Positions 34,029 to 45,342 of a stretch of 64,000 nt of DNA are shown here, piece by piece. Position 1 is the stretch's first letter. Every line of letters begins with the position of its first letter. This DNA comes from Zea mays (lineage: Eukaryota; Streptophyta; Magnoliopsida; Poales; Poaceae). The translations under genes and the position numbers were made by a program. Below the pieces are notes generated by a model. It was given only the letters and a program-made list of their open reading frames with translations. It was not told the DNA's origin and made no database searches. The stretch covers positions 108,635,849 through 108,699,848 of the forward strand of contig NC_050104.1 in NCBI RefSeq assembly GCF_902167145.1, read 5' to 3'.

Positions 34029-35291
34029 TTAAAGGGAAATGTGCCCTTGGGCCATTTCTAAGTATTTTGGTGATTGAGTGCAAACACAAGTGCTTAAATG
34101 TGAAAATATGCCCAAGGATGAACAAAGTGCAAATCACAAGTTAAGGTATGTTTCTAAGCCTTAGTACATTGGTTTGTGTACTAATATTCTTGTCTAAGTG
34201 TTAGAAACAGGAAGAAGAAAAGAAGTGGAGAGTGGCTGTGTGCAGCCAAAGGCTGCTTCGGGCTGGGGCACCGGACTGTCCGGTGTGCACCGGACAGTGT
34301 CCGGTGCGCCAGACCAGCGCAGAGCAAACCAGCCGCTCTCGGGTTTTTCTCCGGCGACTTCGGCTAAAATTCACCGGACTGTCCGGTGTGCACCGGACTG
34401 TCCGGTGAGCCAACGGTCGGCCGGGCCAACGGTCGGCCGCGCGATCGGCGCGCGACACGTGGCCGAGCCAACGGTCGGAAGGAAGCACCGGACTGTCCGG
34501 TGTGCACCGGACATGTCCGGTGCGCCAACGGTGCGCAGATCTGACTCTGACAGCAACGGTCGGATGCGCTGTTTAAGGAAACAAATCGGGCACCGGACAG
34601 TGTCCGGTGTGCACCGGACTGTCCGGTGCGCCACGAGACAGAAGGCAAAGATGGCCTTCCAGATTTGTTCCCAACGGCTCCTAGCTGCCTTGGGGCTATA
34701 AAAGGGACCCCTAGGCGCATGGAGGAGCACACCAAGCATTCCTACAACTCTTCTAAGCACCAAGACATCAATCTCACGCATTCGTTTCATTGTGATAGCA
34801 TATAGAGCTCTTGTGGAGTTGTGAACTCTTTGTGTTGCGTTGCGAGCTCTTGTTGCGACTTGTGTGCGTGTTGTTGCTCTGATTTTCGAGTCTTGTGTGC
34901 GTTGCTCATTCCCACCTTACTCCGTATTTCTTTGTGAACTCAATTGTAAGGGCGAGAGACTCCAAGTTGTGGAGATTCCTCGCAAACGGGAAAAGATCAA
35001 AGGAAAGAAAAACACCGTGGTATTCAAGTTGATCATTGGATCACTTGAGAGGAGTTGAGTGCAACTCTCGTCCGTTGGGACGCCACAACGTGGAGTAGGC
35101 AAGTTTTGTACTTGGCCGAACCACGGGATAACCACCGTGTCAACTCTGTGATTGCTTTCTTGTGGTTATCGTGTTTTGAGTTCTCTCTAGCCACTTGGCC
35201 ATACTTGTGCTAACCCTTAACAAGTTTTTGTGGCTTAAGTTTTGAAGTTTTACAGGATCACCTATTCACCCCCCCCCTCTAGGTGCTCTCA
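34029..35291 (+). repeat. 3' LTR of element B
   Basis: 1263 bp. It begins TTAAAGGG rather than TGAAAGGG and ends GTGCTCTCA before the GTAAG duplication. Otherwise nearly identical to the 5' LTR. Confidence 0.92.
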
Positions 35292-35983
35292 GTAAGTCCG
35301 TTGATCAAAAAGCATACCGGTCAATGATAGGTTCTTTGCTTTATTTATGTGCTAGTAGACCGGACATTATGCTTAGCGTATGCATGTGTGCTAGATTTCA
35401 ATCCGATCCTAAGGAGTGTCACTTAGTGGCGGTAAAGCGAATTCTTAGATATTTGGTTGCTACGCCTTGCTTCGGGCTCTGGTATCCAAAGGGGTCTACC
35501 TTTGACTTAGTTGGATACTCAGACTCCGACTATGCTGGATGTAAGGTCGATAGGAAGAGTACATCGGGGACGTGCCAATTCTTAGGAAGGTCCCTGGTGT
35601 CATGGAACTCTAAGGAACAAACCTCCGTTGCCCTATCCACCGCTGAGGCCGAGTACGTTGCCGCGGGTCAGTGTTGCGCGCAACTACTTTGGATGAGGCA
35701 AACCCTCCGGGACTTTGGCTACAATCTGAGCAAAGTCCCACTCCTATGTGACAATGAGAGTGCTATCCGCATGGCGGAGAATCCAGTTGAGCACAGCCGC
35801 ACAAAGCACATAGACATCCGGCATCACTTTTTGAGGGACCACCAGCAAAAGGGAGATATCGAAGTGTTTCATGTTAGCACCGAGAACCAGCTAGCCGATA
35901 TCTTCACTAAGCCTCTAGATGAGAAGACCTTTTGCAGGTTGCGTAGTGAGCTAAATGTCATAGATTCGCGGAACCTGGATTGA
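35292..35983 (+). pseudogene. 3' part of element A pol (end of RT and RNase H)
   Basis: After the duplicated GTAAG the A reading frame resumes ([13 protein letters not shown]) and runs open through [17 protein letters not shown] and [10 protein letters not shown] to DSRNLD-stop. It completes the pol begun at 23790; without element B the A pol frame would be open. Confidence 0.92.
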
Positions 35984-36771
35984 ATTGCAGCATACATGTA
36001 CTTATGCTTTTGATCATGTTCCTTTTTGCATTTTGTTGCTTATTATGGTGCTCAAGTTGTACAAACACTCCCTGGACCTCACAAGTCCGTTGTAAAGTAA
36101 TGCACATGTTTAGGGGGAGATGTGTTACAACTTGACCCTTTGAGACTAACCATGTGCTTGAGTTTGGTAATTTAGTCTCGAAGGAGGATTGAAAGGGAAA
36201 AGGTGGACTTGGACCATGAAAGACTTCCACTGCACTCCGATGAGAGGGTAACTAATTCCAAGTTCATCTCATGAAATCTTATTGCCATTTGCTCTTAATT
36301 AAAGACTTTGGTGAGGCAATGGGGTTAAAAGGCCAAGATTGATCCCGTTTTGGTGCTTGATGCCAAAGGGGGAGAAAATAAAGGCCAAAGCGATAAATGG
36401 ATCAGCTACCACTTGAGAGATTTTAAAAACAAGTAGAATAGAGTTTTTGTGTTGTTAAACTCTTTTATTGTCTCTCTTGTCAAAAGTTGGCTTCTTGTGG
36501 GGAGAAGTATTGATTATGGGAAATAGGGGGAGTTTTTGAAATCTTTGATCAATCTCTTTTGGAATGACTCTCTTTATGCTTCAACATGTGTGTTTGACTT
36601 AGAGATAGAGATTTGAGTTTGATTTGCAAAAACAAACCAAGTGGTGGCAAAGGATGATCCATATATGCCAAAATTGAATAAAACTCAAAGTTAGTTTTTA
36701 TTTGAAGTAGTTTTGCACTTGTTCCACTTGCTTTATGTTGTGTTGGCATAAATCACCAAAAAGGGGGAGAT
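35984..36771 (+). other. 3' noncoding region of element A with repeated polypurine motifs
   Basis: The layout matches element B, with four GGGGGAG-type purine motifs near 36111, 36368, 36524 and 36760. The last, AAAAGGGGGAGAT, touches the 3' LTR. Confidence 0.8.
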
Positions 36772-38020
36772 TGAAAGGGAAATGTGCCTTTGGGCCATTT
36801 CTAAGTATTTTGGTGATTGAGTGCAAACACAAGTGCTTAAATGTGAAAATATGCCCAAGGATGAACAAAGTGCAAATCACAAGTTAAGGTATGTTTCTAA
36901 GTCTTAGTACATTGGTTTGTGTACTAATATATTTGTCTAAGTGTTAGAAACAGAAAGAAGAGGAGAAGAGAAGACTTGGCGGTGTGCAGCCAAGGGGTTG
37001 TTTCGGTCTGGGGCACCGGACTGTCCGGTGGTGCACCGGACAGTGTCCGGTGCGCCAGGCTGCCTCGACCGAAGAGGCCGCTCTCGGGAATTTGCTGACG
37101 GCGTACGGCTAAAATTCACCGGACTGTCCGGTGTGCACCGGACTGTCCGGTGAGCCAACGGTCGGCCAGGGCCAACGGTCGGCCGCGTGATCAGCGCAGG
37201 ACACGTGGCCGAGCCAACGGTCGGAAGGGGGCACCGGACTGTCCGGTGTGCACCGGACATGTCCGGTGCGCCAACGGCTCCCGCATCTGCAACGGTCGGC
37301 TTCGCCATTTAAGGAAAGGAATCGGGCACCGGACACTGTCCGGTGTGCACCGGACTGTCCGGTGCGCCCGACGACAGAAGGCAAAGATGGCCTTCCAGAT
37401 TTGTTCTCAACGGCTCCTAGCTGCCTTGGGGCTATAAAAGGGACCCCTAGGCGCATGGAGGAGTACACCAAGCATTCCTTGAGCACTCTTGATCACTCAC
37501 ACATCAATCTCGCGCACTTGTTCGACATTCTAGTGATTTGAGCTCTGTTCTAGTGTGCTAGTCTTTTGAGCTCAAGTCTGGGTCTTGTGTGTGCGTATTC
37601 GCTGTGATCTTTGTGTCGTGTGTGAGTTGCTAATCCCTCCCTTGCTCTGTGATTCTCTGTGAACATCTTTTGTAAGGGCGAGAGGCTCCAAGTTGTGGAG
37701 ATTCCTCGCAAACGGGATTGAGAAAAGAAAAGCAAGAACACCGTGGTATTCAAGTTGATCATTGGATCACTTGAGAGGAGTTGAGTGCAACTCTCGTCCG
37801 TTGGGACGCCACAACGTGGAGTAGGCAAGTTTTGTACTTGGCCGAACCACGGGATAACCACTGTGTCATCTCTGTGATTGGATTCTTGTGGTTATTGTGT
37901 TTTGACTCCTCTCTAGCCACTTGGCATAAACTGTGCTAACGCCTAATCAAGTTTTGTGGCTATAAGTTTAAGTTTTTACAGGATCACCTATTCACCCCCC
38001 CCCCCCTCTAGGTGCTCTCA
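36772..38020 (+). repeat. 3' LTR of element A
   Basis: 1249 bp, TGAAAGGGAA to GTGCTCTCA, followed by ACCAG. It has one 22-bp palindrome unit fewer than the 5' LTR. Confidence 0.92.
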
Positions 38021-38025
38021 ACCAG

Positions 38026-38814
38026 CCCCAGCCCCAGCCCCAATAACTGATTCCAACATTTCTGCTATCTCTTGCCTAACATAATCATTATGCGAAGAGG
38101 TTGCAGAAGACTTGCTTGAACTAGCTTTTCCACAAATGAATCAACAAAACGTTTGAACTGCAAGTCTCTAAAATTCTTCTTTGTTTTCTTAATTGGGAAA
38201 TTCTGAGCAACACCTCTTTTCCTGGAGGGTTTGTCACCCGGACTTGAAAGCACCTCCTCTACATCATTATCATTACCATTCAACTCCTCATTTGCACCTG
38301 GAGCCATAGCATATACATTGGTACAAGACGCACCACTAAACATAATTTCAAGGTCTTCTTCATTCTCCAATGGGGCAAGTCTAAACATTTTGACTTGTGG
38401 CATAGCCTGCAACACAACAACAATATTAATTCATATAATCATGCGACACATGTTATATATTAGAATCCAATACAAGTTGCATACCTGATTTTTTTCTTCC
38501 CACCATTCATTACTAGCTACAATTGACCCAATCCTTGGGTCTCTTCCTAACCCAGATGCACTAAGGAGTAATGTCTTCCATGTTGTAAATTCAGATTTCA
38601 GTGCATCCCGACGATTTTTCATTTGAACACGAGTGTAGTTTCTACCTGTCTGTTCATTAAACTTGGTAACAAGATTGGCATAACCTTTGATGTTCAAGCA
38701 ACCCTGTGGTCTATTATTTGCCAATACTTGTTCCACACAAATGTCATTAAAAATTTTAGCAGCAGTTGGATCCCATTGTGTATTGGGTTTCCTGATCTTT
38801 GGCATGTCCTCCAT
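38026..38814 (-). pseudogene. Myb/SANT-like DNA-binding protein of the PIF/Harbinger element
   Basis: Exon 1 runs from ATG 38814 to 38485: MEDMPKIRKPNTQW, then a domain with KIFNDICVEQ and GYANLVTKFNEQTGRNYTRVQMKNR, the Myb/SANT-like fold of PIF ORF1 proteins, ending NEWWEEKNQ. A 78-nt intron (38407-38484, GT-AG) is followed by exon 2 (AMPQVKMFRLAP, an acidic stretch, then basic residues). Gly/Ala repeats from CCCCAG-type repeats lie next to the element A insertion. The last part is at 19977-20113. In this superfamily the protein assists the transposase in binding the ends. Element A disrupts it. Confidence 0.8.
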
Positions 38815-39518
38815 CTATGCGTTCAAGAAACGTACTCACTGATTTTTGAAAGCAAAAATCCATGCATATAGTGTTCAAATTTCAGTGGATCGAACTGCAG
38901 AATTTCAATAAACCAGAACAATTTATTACCTCACTCAGAGGGCCAAAAGGAACCAGGGCGTCATACCTGGGCGTTGGGTGTCCAGGTGCTCGAAGGAGGG
39001 GACGGAGCAGAAGATGCAGGTGAAGCAGCTTTGCCGGGCCCTGGTGCAGAGAGGGTCGTGGTGTTCGTCAGATTTCCAAAACCCTAGCCTTCGCCATCCC
39101 AGGAGACGAGCAGAGCGGAAGAAAAGTGCGAGATGAGCACTCAGGTGCGGGAGGGTGAGATGATCGATTCTTTTATATGATGGAAAAAGCGGGTAAATGT
39201 CTGTGAACTTGGAGGACAGTTTGATCGCATAAGGGATGATTTGGTGATCCGAGATCCCGAGGGGAAGAAATACTCTTGCTATTTAAAATTGAATTGCAAG
39301 GGGATTTCTCCCCCATGGATCCCCTTGGGATCCCTAATCACCAAATCAGTTCTAAGCGGTGAGAAGCGTCCTGCTCTCAGCGTCTGATTTTCCACTGATT
39401 TTACGAACATTTTGTTGAGTGCTGGTTTCGAACGCGGGACAAAAAAAACAGACTGTTTGGCTGCTGCACCGCTTAAACTTAATGAGAAGCCGACCAATAA
39501 GTTGCCCCAAACAGGCCC
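38815..39518 (-). other. 5' noncoding end of the PIF/Harbinger element
   Basis: It holds the presumed promoter and leader of the minus-strand genes and ends with the right inverted terminus. No ORF is supported. Confidence 0.5.
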
Positions 39519-39521
39519 TTA

Positions 39522-41039
39522 GAGTAAATTAGAGCTATACTTTCGTGTCACCTTTTATTTTAATCTACTTTGCTTTAATAATAATTGTGATCTTAGGATA
39601 CTATTTTATGCGCTATTCACTCTCCACTAGTCTTCCACGTCCTAACAAGCACAGCCTTCTCCTTAGCGTCGATTGGGTCATGCTCCTCGCCATTGCGACC
39701 AACGGCGTCGGCAAGCTCAAAGCGGAAGGCGAAGTTGGCATGCACAGGAGACGCTGCAGCCGAGGGGTGAGGTGTCACGCGTGGGGAAGAACCAATTATG
39801 AAGGTCCTCGGAGATGAGGACACCATCACCGCCACCGAGGCTCAAATTAGGAACGTCCCTAAATTTCATCCCTTAAAAAATATTCTCTATCTTTTACGGC
39901 ACACTCTAAATTTTTTTCCTCTACATCTTCAATATCTTTAGCAACATTCTCTAAATTCGGTTCTCTATATCTACAGTGTTACCAAATTACACAATAAACA
40001 TTGTTTTTCTACTGTCCACTTCTAAAAAATTGTTCGTATGTCATAAAATTAAAATATACTACACAGTATATATTCATTCTTTGTGCTATCTAAATTGAAT
40101 TATGGACTAATTAAAATAAATTACATTATGTACATATTATATTACTAATCTTTTTCCGAAGAAAATTGTTATTCAAATATGTTTTGTAAAATAAATTCGC
40201 ATTGGACAAAAGAAACATCACTGGTGTCTTTATTTTGCTTGTCCGGCATTTCGTTGAATAGGTGGATTGCATGGTGTGTCCTATGCCATGGTGGTTCGAG
40301 CAGTGGAGCTTCGTAAGAGGAGCGCAGGAGGAGGTACGTGGCGACCACATCAGGGAGCGAGCATATGAGGTTCGTCGGAGGAGGCAACGATAGAGGGGCA
40401 CGAGTCGTTGTAGCCTGCCAAACCTGTCCTGCCCATATCCGCCGGGCCGGAGGTGGAGCGTGAGTAGTCGCCACGCACCTCCTCCTGCGCTCCTCTTACG
40501 AAGCTCCACTGCTCGAACCCACGTAGACCGTCTACGTGGGTCGCCGCCTGCCCACCCACGTAGACGGTCCTCCATGTGGCCGACGATGAACAAATGTTGT
40601 GGCTAGTGGATTTGCGGCGACGAAGGAGACATAGACAATTGGGGAAAGTGCGGCACGGGAACGAGAGAGGCGGTGTGATAGCGAACGACGGAGAAACGCC
40701 ACATATAGCACGTCTGGCGGTTGTCGCTAAATTTACCGGAGGTTATACCTAGTATTGGAGGAGTAGTATTGTAGGAGGGGTTGCCGAGGCTACCATCCGC
40801 TATATTTACTAGACAGAACACTTTACAGGGTGTTGTTGGAGACAGACCGAGACAATTGCACGATATGGTCGATATTCACAGGTGATAAAAATGAGATATG
40901 AGATTAAAAATTGTTGAAGGTGTTTCTAAATTTTAAAATTTTATATATTAAGAGATATTTTAGAAACTCTTTAATGGTCAGTTTGAATATAGATATTGAA
41001 GATGTTATAATTAAATTAGATTCAATGCTAAATCGGTAT
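39522..41039. other. Intergenic DNA between PIF/Harbinger and gypsy elements
   Basis: Frames here are short and lack motifs. A stretch at 39617-39835 has moderately gene-like composition on the minus strand but no family that I recognise. The region contains a long inverted repeat (40293-40519). From about 40860 it is AT-rich up to the gypsy insertion. Confidence 0.4.
40293..40519. repeat. Near-perfect 53-bp inverted repeat with 121-bp loop
   Basis: Arms 40293-40345 and 40467-40519 are reverse complements at 52 of 53 positions, the one mismatch lying in GAGGTACGTGG versus GAGGTGCGTGG. A transcript would form a long hairpin. Directly beside it, 40517-40541 is a perfect 12-bp palindrome around a single C (ACCCACGTAGAC, C, GTCTACGTGGGT), and a third CCACGTAGACGGTC copy follows near 40556. 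Confidence 0.9.
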
Positions 41040-42399
41040 TGTCGGCGTTTCGACCCCGGGGGGTCCCTGGACCGACAAGTAAAATTGTCGCTGCGTGTCC
41101 CAGTCCAGATGGGTCGGCGCGAGATGGAACACAAGGGGGGGAGAACCGCGGCTCGTGTTATCCTGAGCCCAGGGCGGATGCGCTTGCAGTAGGGGGTTAC
41201 AAGCGTTCGCGAGGGAGAGAGAGAGAGCATGTTCGTCGGCTCGTCCTCCCGCGCGACCACCCTCTCGTATGAGGGCCCTGGACCTTCATTTTATAGATGC
41301 AAGGAGGGGGTCCAGGTGTACAATGGGGGTGTAGCTATATGCTAACGTGTCCGGTAGAGAGGAGCCAGAGCCCTATGTACATGCCAACGTGGCTGTCGGA
41401 GAGGTGCTAGAGCCCTGTGCATGCGATGTCATGGCCGTCGGAGGAGCGCTTGAGCCCTGTAGAAGCACAGCTGTCGGGGCTGTCGGGACCTTGCCGACGT
41501 CTCCTTGCTTCCGTAGGGGGCTGAGAACCATCGTCGTCATGGGCGCACGCGGGATGCCATCATTACTTGTTTACCGGGGCGAGCCAGATGGGACGTCGGT
41601 CTTGTTCCCCGTAGCCTGAGCTAGCTAGGGGTAGGATAATGATGTACCCCCTGTGGCATGGTCGGTCCGAGCCCAAGGTCGGGCGAGGCGGAGACTCCTC
41701 CTGAGGCCGAGGCCGGGGTGGGGTGAGGACGCGATTCCTTCTGAGGTCGAGGTTGAGGCCGAGCCCTGGGGTCGGGCGAGGCGGAGACCATCTTCCGAGG
41801 CCGAGGTTGAGGCCGAGCCCTGGGGTCGGGCGAGGCGGAGACCGTCTTCTGAGGCCGAGGTTGAGGCCGAACCCGGGGTCGGACGAGGCGGAGCTTCCTG
41901 TTGCGCCTGAGGCTGGACTTAGCTGTTGTCAGTCTCACCCTGGCGGGTGGCACAGCAGTCGGAGTGGGGCAGGCAGCGCTGTTTTCCTATCAGGTCGGTC
42001 AGTGGAAGGGCAAAGTGACTGCGGTCACTTCGGCCCTGCCGACTGAGGAACGTGCGTCAGGATAAGGTGTCAGGCGATCCTTGCATTGAATGCTCCTGCG
42101 ATACGGTCGGTTGGCGAGGCGATCTGGCCAAGGTTGCTTCACTGCGAAGCCTGCCCGAGCTAGGCCTCGGGCGAGTCGAGGGTGCGCCCATTGCTTGGGG
42201 AGGCCCTCGGGCGAGGCGTGAATTCGTCTGGGACTACTGTTCCTGCCCGAGGCTGGGCTCGGGCGAGGCGAGATCGCGTCCCTTGAGTAGACGGAGCCTT
42301 GACCTGAATTGCGCCCATCAGTCTCTGCAGCTTGTGCTGATGGTGATTACCAGCCGAGTTTAGGAGTGTTGGGGGTACCCCTAATTATGGTACCCGACA
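41040..42399 (-). repeat. 3' LTR of the gypsy element (left copy)
   Basis: 1360 bp. It includes a 54-bp tandem repeat (units starting 41749, 41803 and 41857) built on GAGGTTGAGGCCGAG. The polypurine tract TTGGGGGCTAC (minus strand) lies just inside, at about 42400-42410. Confidence 0.88.
41749..41910. repeat. 54-bp tandem repeat within the gypsy LTR
   Basis: Three units begin at 41749, 41803 and 41857 with GAGGTTGAGGCCGAG; the third is slightly shortened. The matching array in the right LTR is near 53085-53245. Confidence 0.8.
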
Positions 42400-44231
42400 G
42401 TAGCCCCCAAGCCTCAAAGGGAGTGTTGGTACTCGCTTGGAGGCTTTGTCGCACTTTTTTGCAAGGGGACCGGCCTTTCTCGGTTACATTTTGTTCCGGT
42501 GGGTGCGCGCGAGCGCACCCGCCGGGTGTAGCCCCCGAGGCCTCGGAGGAGTGATTTGACTCCTCTGAGGTCTTAATGCCTTTCGCGATGCCTTGGCCGG
42601 TCTGGTTGTTCCCTCATGCGATCTGATGGTAGCCCGGGTGCATGGTCGGGTTCCGAGTTTTCAGGCTGGTCTATTGACGTTGTCAACGATTTGGCTGTAG
42701 CCAGGTGTGCGAGAGCAGCCCCCGAGCCTCTTTACGGAGCGAGAGGACGATCAAGGACTGACTCGACTTTTATCATACGCCCCTTCGTCGCCTTTCCGCA
42801 AGGAGGAGGGGGGAAAGCGCCATGTTGCCCTCGGAGGGCGCCGAACATGGTGTCTCCAGTGAGTTGCTAACGGGTGATCCGAGTGGACGCTCGTGCCCCG
42901 TTTGATAAGGGTCGGCTAGTGGCCCAGAGGCGCGCTCCAAAAGTACTTGCAGGTGATTTGTCGGACCCGGTCCCGTTTGATAGGGTCCGAGGGCTCGATG
43001 CCTCCCTCTGGTGGGATTCCGTTACAAAATCGCTCCTGCTGGTCTCGGAAATGTCCTAGGGTACCTCGGGAGCGTAGCCCGAGCCTCGGCCATGTATCGT
43101 ACGTACCCAGAGTCATCCCTCGCTCTGCGTGCTCTGGGGCGGCTGTCGAACCCTTCGAGGGGCCAGCCTTCGAACCCCTGATCAGTAGTGGGCGCGGAGC
43201 CCGAGTGCTCTGAGGCGGCTGTCGAACCCTTCCGAGGGGCCAGCCTTCGAACCTCTGATCAGTAATGAGCCTGAAGCCCGAGTGCTCTGGGGCGGCTGTC
43301 GAACCCTTCCGAGGGGCCAGCCTTCGAACCCCTGATCAGTAGGAGGGCTCGGGGCCCGCTTCCTTCACGGAGAAGGATCCCTTTCGGAGTATCCCCTTTC
43401 CCGATCCCTGTAGCAAGAGAGAGAAAGGGGAGAAGGAAAAGGATATGAACTTAAACGGCGTGGCGCACCTTTTTTGACGCGGTCATCATGGCGGAGGTGA
43501 AACGTCGCCCGCTTCGCCTGCCAAAGGCGTCGTTTGCCCTGCCGCGGAGTTAATGCGACGGGACGAGTGGTTCGCGGGGCGGTCGTTGCGCGAGCCGTTC
43601 GAGAAACGGAACACGAGTGCGTCGTCTTCACGCCGTGGGAGAGGGCTCCCCTGCCGCTCCAGGAGGGGACGTGAGCCTACAGATGATTTGACCGCCGTCT
43701 CCGCCCGTCTGCTGCCGCCATTACTACCGGCCCACTTTTGGCCATATCGACCGTCGCGCCTCCTCCCGCGGCTGACTGACCCGTGATCGATGCACTCGAC
43801 TGGCACTGTTGGGCCACGCGCAGGGTTGCCTCGAGTCACGGCACTGGTTCCGCAGTCGAGAAGGCACGACATTGGCGCAAGTAGCGGTGCAGTTTCTCGC
43901 ACGTAGTAACCGACGCGCCTGTTGCATGACGTGTGGGCCTAGGCCTCCATGCTGGATGCGTCGAAGTCGAAGGGGTGCGTCCCCGTGGCGCGGTTGCACG
44001 CCACCTGCATGGCGGTCCGCCCTTTCGACCGCTGGTTCCGGCGAGGATGGAGGAGTGCTTGTAACCGCGGTGCGATTACACGCTCTGCGCGCGGCGGTTT
44101 GGCTTCTTCTGTTCTGGGCCAGCTTGCATGACGTGTGGGACCCAGCCCCCGTGTCATAGGTGGAGGACCCTGGAGCACGTCGGTGAAGACTTAGGCCGTG
44201 ACGCCTGAGGACACGAGTGGGGAGAGCCGCC
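42400..44231 (-). other. Gypsy noncoding region between antisense ORF and 3' LTR
   Basis: GC-rich, no retroviral domain. It includes tandem repeats at 43129-43350 and the short pyrimidine/purine tract next to the LTR. Short frames on either strand lack motifs. Confidence 0.55.
43129..43350. repeat. 76-77-bp tandem repeat, three units
   Basis: Units begin GTGCTCTGGGGCGGCTGTCG at 43129, 43205 and 43282 and contain GGGGCCAGCCTTCGAAC and CTGATCAGTA. They differ by a few substitutions and single-base indels. Confidence 0.85.
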
Positions 44232-44239
44232 TTTAAAAA
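44232..44239 (+). promoter_or_regulatory. Candidate TATA box for the antisense ORF
   Basis: TTTAAAAA lies 25 to 52 bp before two ATGs (44264 and 44284) on the strand opposite to the gypsy genes. Motif and position only. Confidence 0.4.
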
Positions 44240-44283
44240 GGGATCGATCCCCCGGGCGGTAGCCATGCCTTCGCACTCCCCTC

Positions 44284-45255
44284 ATGCATTGCGCCCTTCC
44301 TCCTTCCGAGCCCCCAGATGGGGAGCACCCGCGTTGCTTTCGCCTTGCTGCTGTTGGAGGAGCGCAACCTCGCGGAGGTTGGCACCCTTCAGCCATCGCT
44401 CGGCTTCAAGGATTTTCATCAGGCAGCCCGGCTGCATTCCCTCACCAATGGTCACGCAGGATGGTGATCACCGGTTCGATGGTGGGGAGAAGCAAGCCGG
44501 GCTGCGGCCTCTGCCCTGCCCTCAGCCTCAAGGATCTTCATCATCCTTGCTGTGGCGGGGGGCGAGGCGAGCCGGGGCCTGCCTTCGCGTGGGCTGGCGA
44601 CCCGCTTCTTCCTCTAGCATCTGGGGGTGGAAACCATTCTCCAGCTTTGCGGAGGAGGCATCATCCAGCCATGCGGAGGAAGGCGAACTGCTGCTGCTTG
44701 GCCAGGGTGCAGCATTCCGTCCTCCGTCCGGGCGACTGTGGTCGGCTGCATCGGGGGGTCGCACAACACGTCGTACGCCGCGAGGGCGGTACTCGTGTTC
44801 TAGGACGGTCCCGTTCTCGTTTTCGTGGCGAGGACGGGAGTGAGGACCTGCCGGTGCGCTTTGGGGCGGCCGACGCTCGCTGGTGCGGTGTTGGTGGGCA
44901 GGTGGATGCTGCCGTCGGTGCTGAGGTGGTGGCAGCCAGAGAAGGTTTCTCCGCCGACGACACCGTCAACGCCACCCGCGCTCCGGGCCTCCAACTCTTT
45001 GGCTTTAATGGCTGGTTCTCGTCCCTCGCGAGGGACGTGAACGAGGGCCTTCCAGTGGTAACGTTCGCCCTAGGGCCATCGCTGCTGCTGCAGAGGTTGC
45101 CGGCGAGCCACCCAGAGTTTGTCGTCCCGCAGGCCCTCCGATGTGGAGGTTGTTCATACCCGCGGGAGTGGAACTGGAGTTCTGTTTGTAATGGCACCTT
45201 GAGTGCCGGTGTATGTTCATTGTGGCTGTCGGGGCCTGAACATCTAGGTATTTGA
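44284..45255 (+). CDS. Antisense extra ORF of the gypsy element
   Basis: Open for 323 codons on the strand opposite to gag-pol, between integrase and the 3' LTR. An overlapping +1 frame starting in good context at 44264 is also open, to 44843, so the original protein may have used the first frame and then the second after a later indel. The product is rich in Gly, Arg, Pro and Ser. Near the C-terminus it contains LQLFGFNGWFSSLARDVNEG and a Cys pair in CGGCSYP. I recognise no domain. Extra antisense ORFs at this place are described for Tat-lineage elements such as Grande. GC-rich DNA gives long spurious frames, so this is tentative. Confidence 0.4.
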   Translation: MHCALPPSEPPDGEHPRCFRLAAVGGAQPRGGWHPSAIARLQGFSSGSPAAFPHQWSRRMVITGSMVGRSKPGCGLCPALSLKDLHHPCCGGGRGEPGPAFAWAGDPLLPLASGGGNHSPALRRRHHPAMRRKANCCCLARVQHSVLRPGDCGRLHRGVAQHVVRREGGTRVLGRSRSRFRGEDGSEDLPVRFGAADARWCGVGGQVDAAVGAEVVAAREGFSADDTVNATRAPGLQLFGFNGWFSSLARDVNEGLPVVTFALGPSLLLQRLPASHPEFVVPQALRCGGCSYPREWNWSSVCNGTLSAGVCSLWLSGPEHLGI

Positions 45256-45342
45256 GTGTTGTCGTGTTTTCTTCCTCATTTCGAGCACTAGGACTCGCCT
45301 GTCGGCTAGCTGAACCGCTTAACCGAGTGTGAGTTGCCCTGT

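Larger units (their letters stand above)
26310..35291 (+). mobile_element. Opie-like Sirevirus element B, structurally complete
   Basis: LTRs are 26310-27570 and 34029-35291. The target duplication GTAAG (26305-26309; 35292-35296) lies inside element A's pol. Both gag (801 aa) and pol (1068 aa) are open. The LTRs differ at only a handful of transitions and a short C-run change that I could see. The 3' LTR begins TT in place of TG. B entered after A. Confidence 0.93.
20119..38020 (+). mobile_element. Opie-like Sirevirus element A, interrupted by element B
   Basis: LTRs are 20119-21387 and 36772-38020. The target duplication is ACCAG (20114-20118; 38021-38025), within the PIF/Harbinger element. 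The order is PBS, gag, pol, 3' noncoding region, PPT, LTR. By eye the LTRs differ by only a couple of transitions, one 22-bp repeat unit and the length of a C run, so insertion was recent. A carries a 37-bp deletion in gag, and its pol is split by element B. The Opie-like name is from protein recognition (Sirevirus-type Gag and Pol). Confidence 0.9.
18860..39518 (-). mobile_element. PIF/Harbinger transposon carrying nested retrotransposons
   Basis: The left end reads GGCCCTGTTTGGCAC and the right end, on the minus strand, GGGCCTGTTTGGGGC. TTA lies on both sides (18857-18859; 39519-39521). It carries the two genes of this superfamily, a DDE transposase and a Myb/SANT-like protein, both on the minus strand. 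Removing the retrotransposons leaves about 2.75 kb. The transposase is internally deleted, so this copy is probably not autonomous. The ends sit at 18860-20118 and 38021-39518, with element A between them. Confidence 0.85.

Noticed and set aside
39617..39835. A 72-codon minus-strand ORF as a gene fragment
   Set aside because: The composition is mildly gene-like but it has no known domain, no intron signals and no support for transcription.
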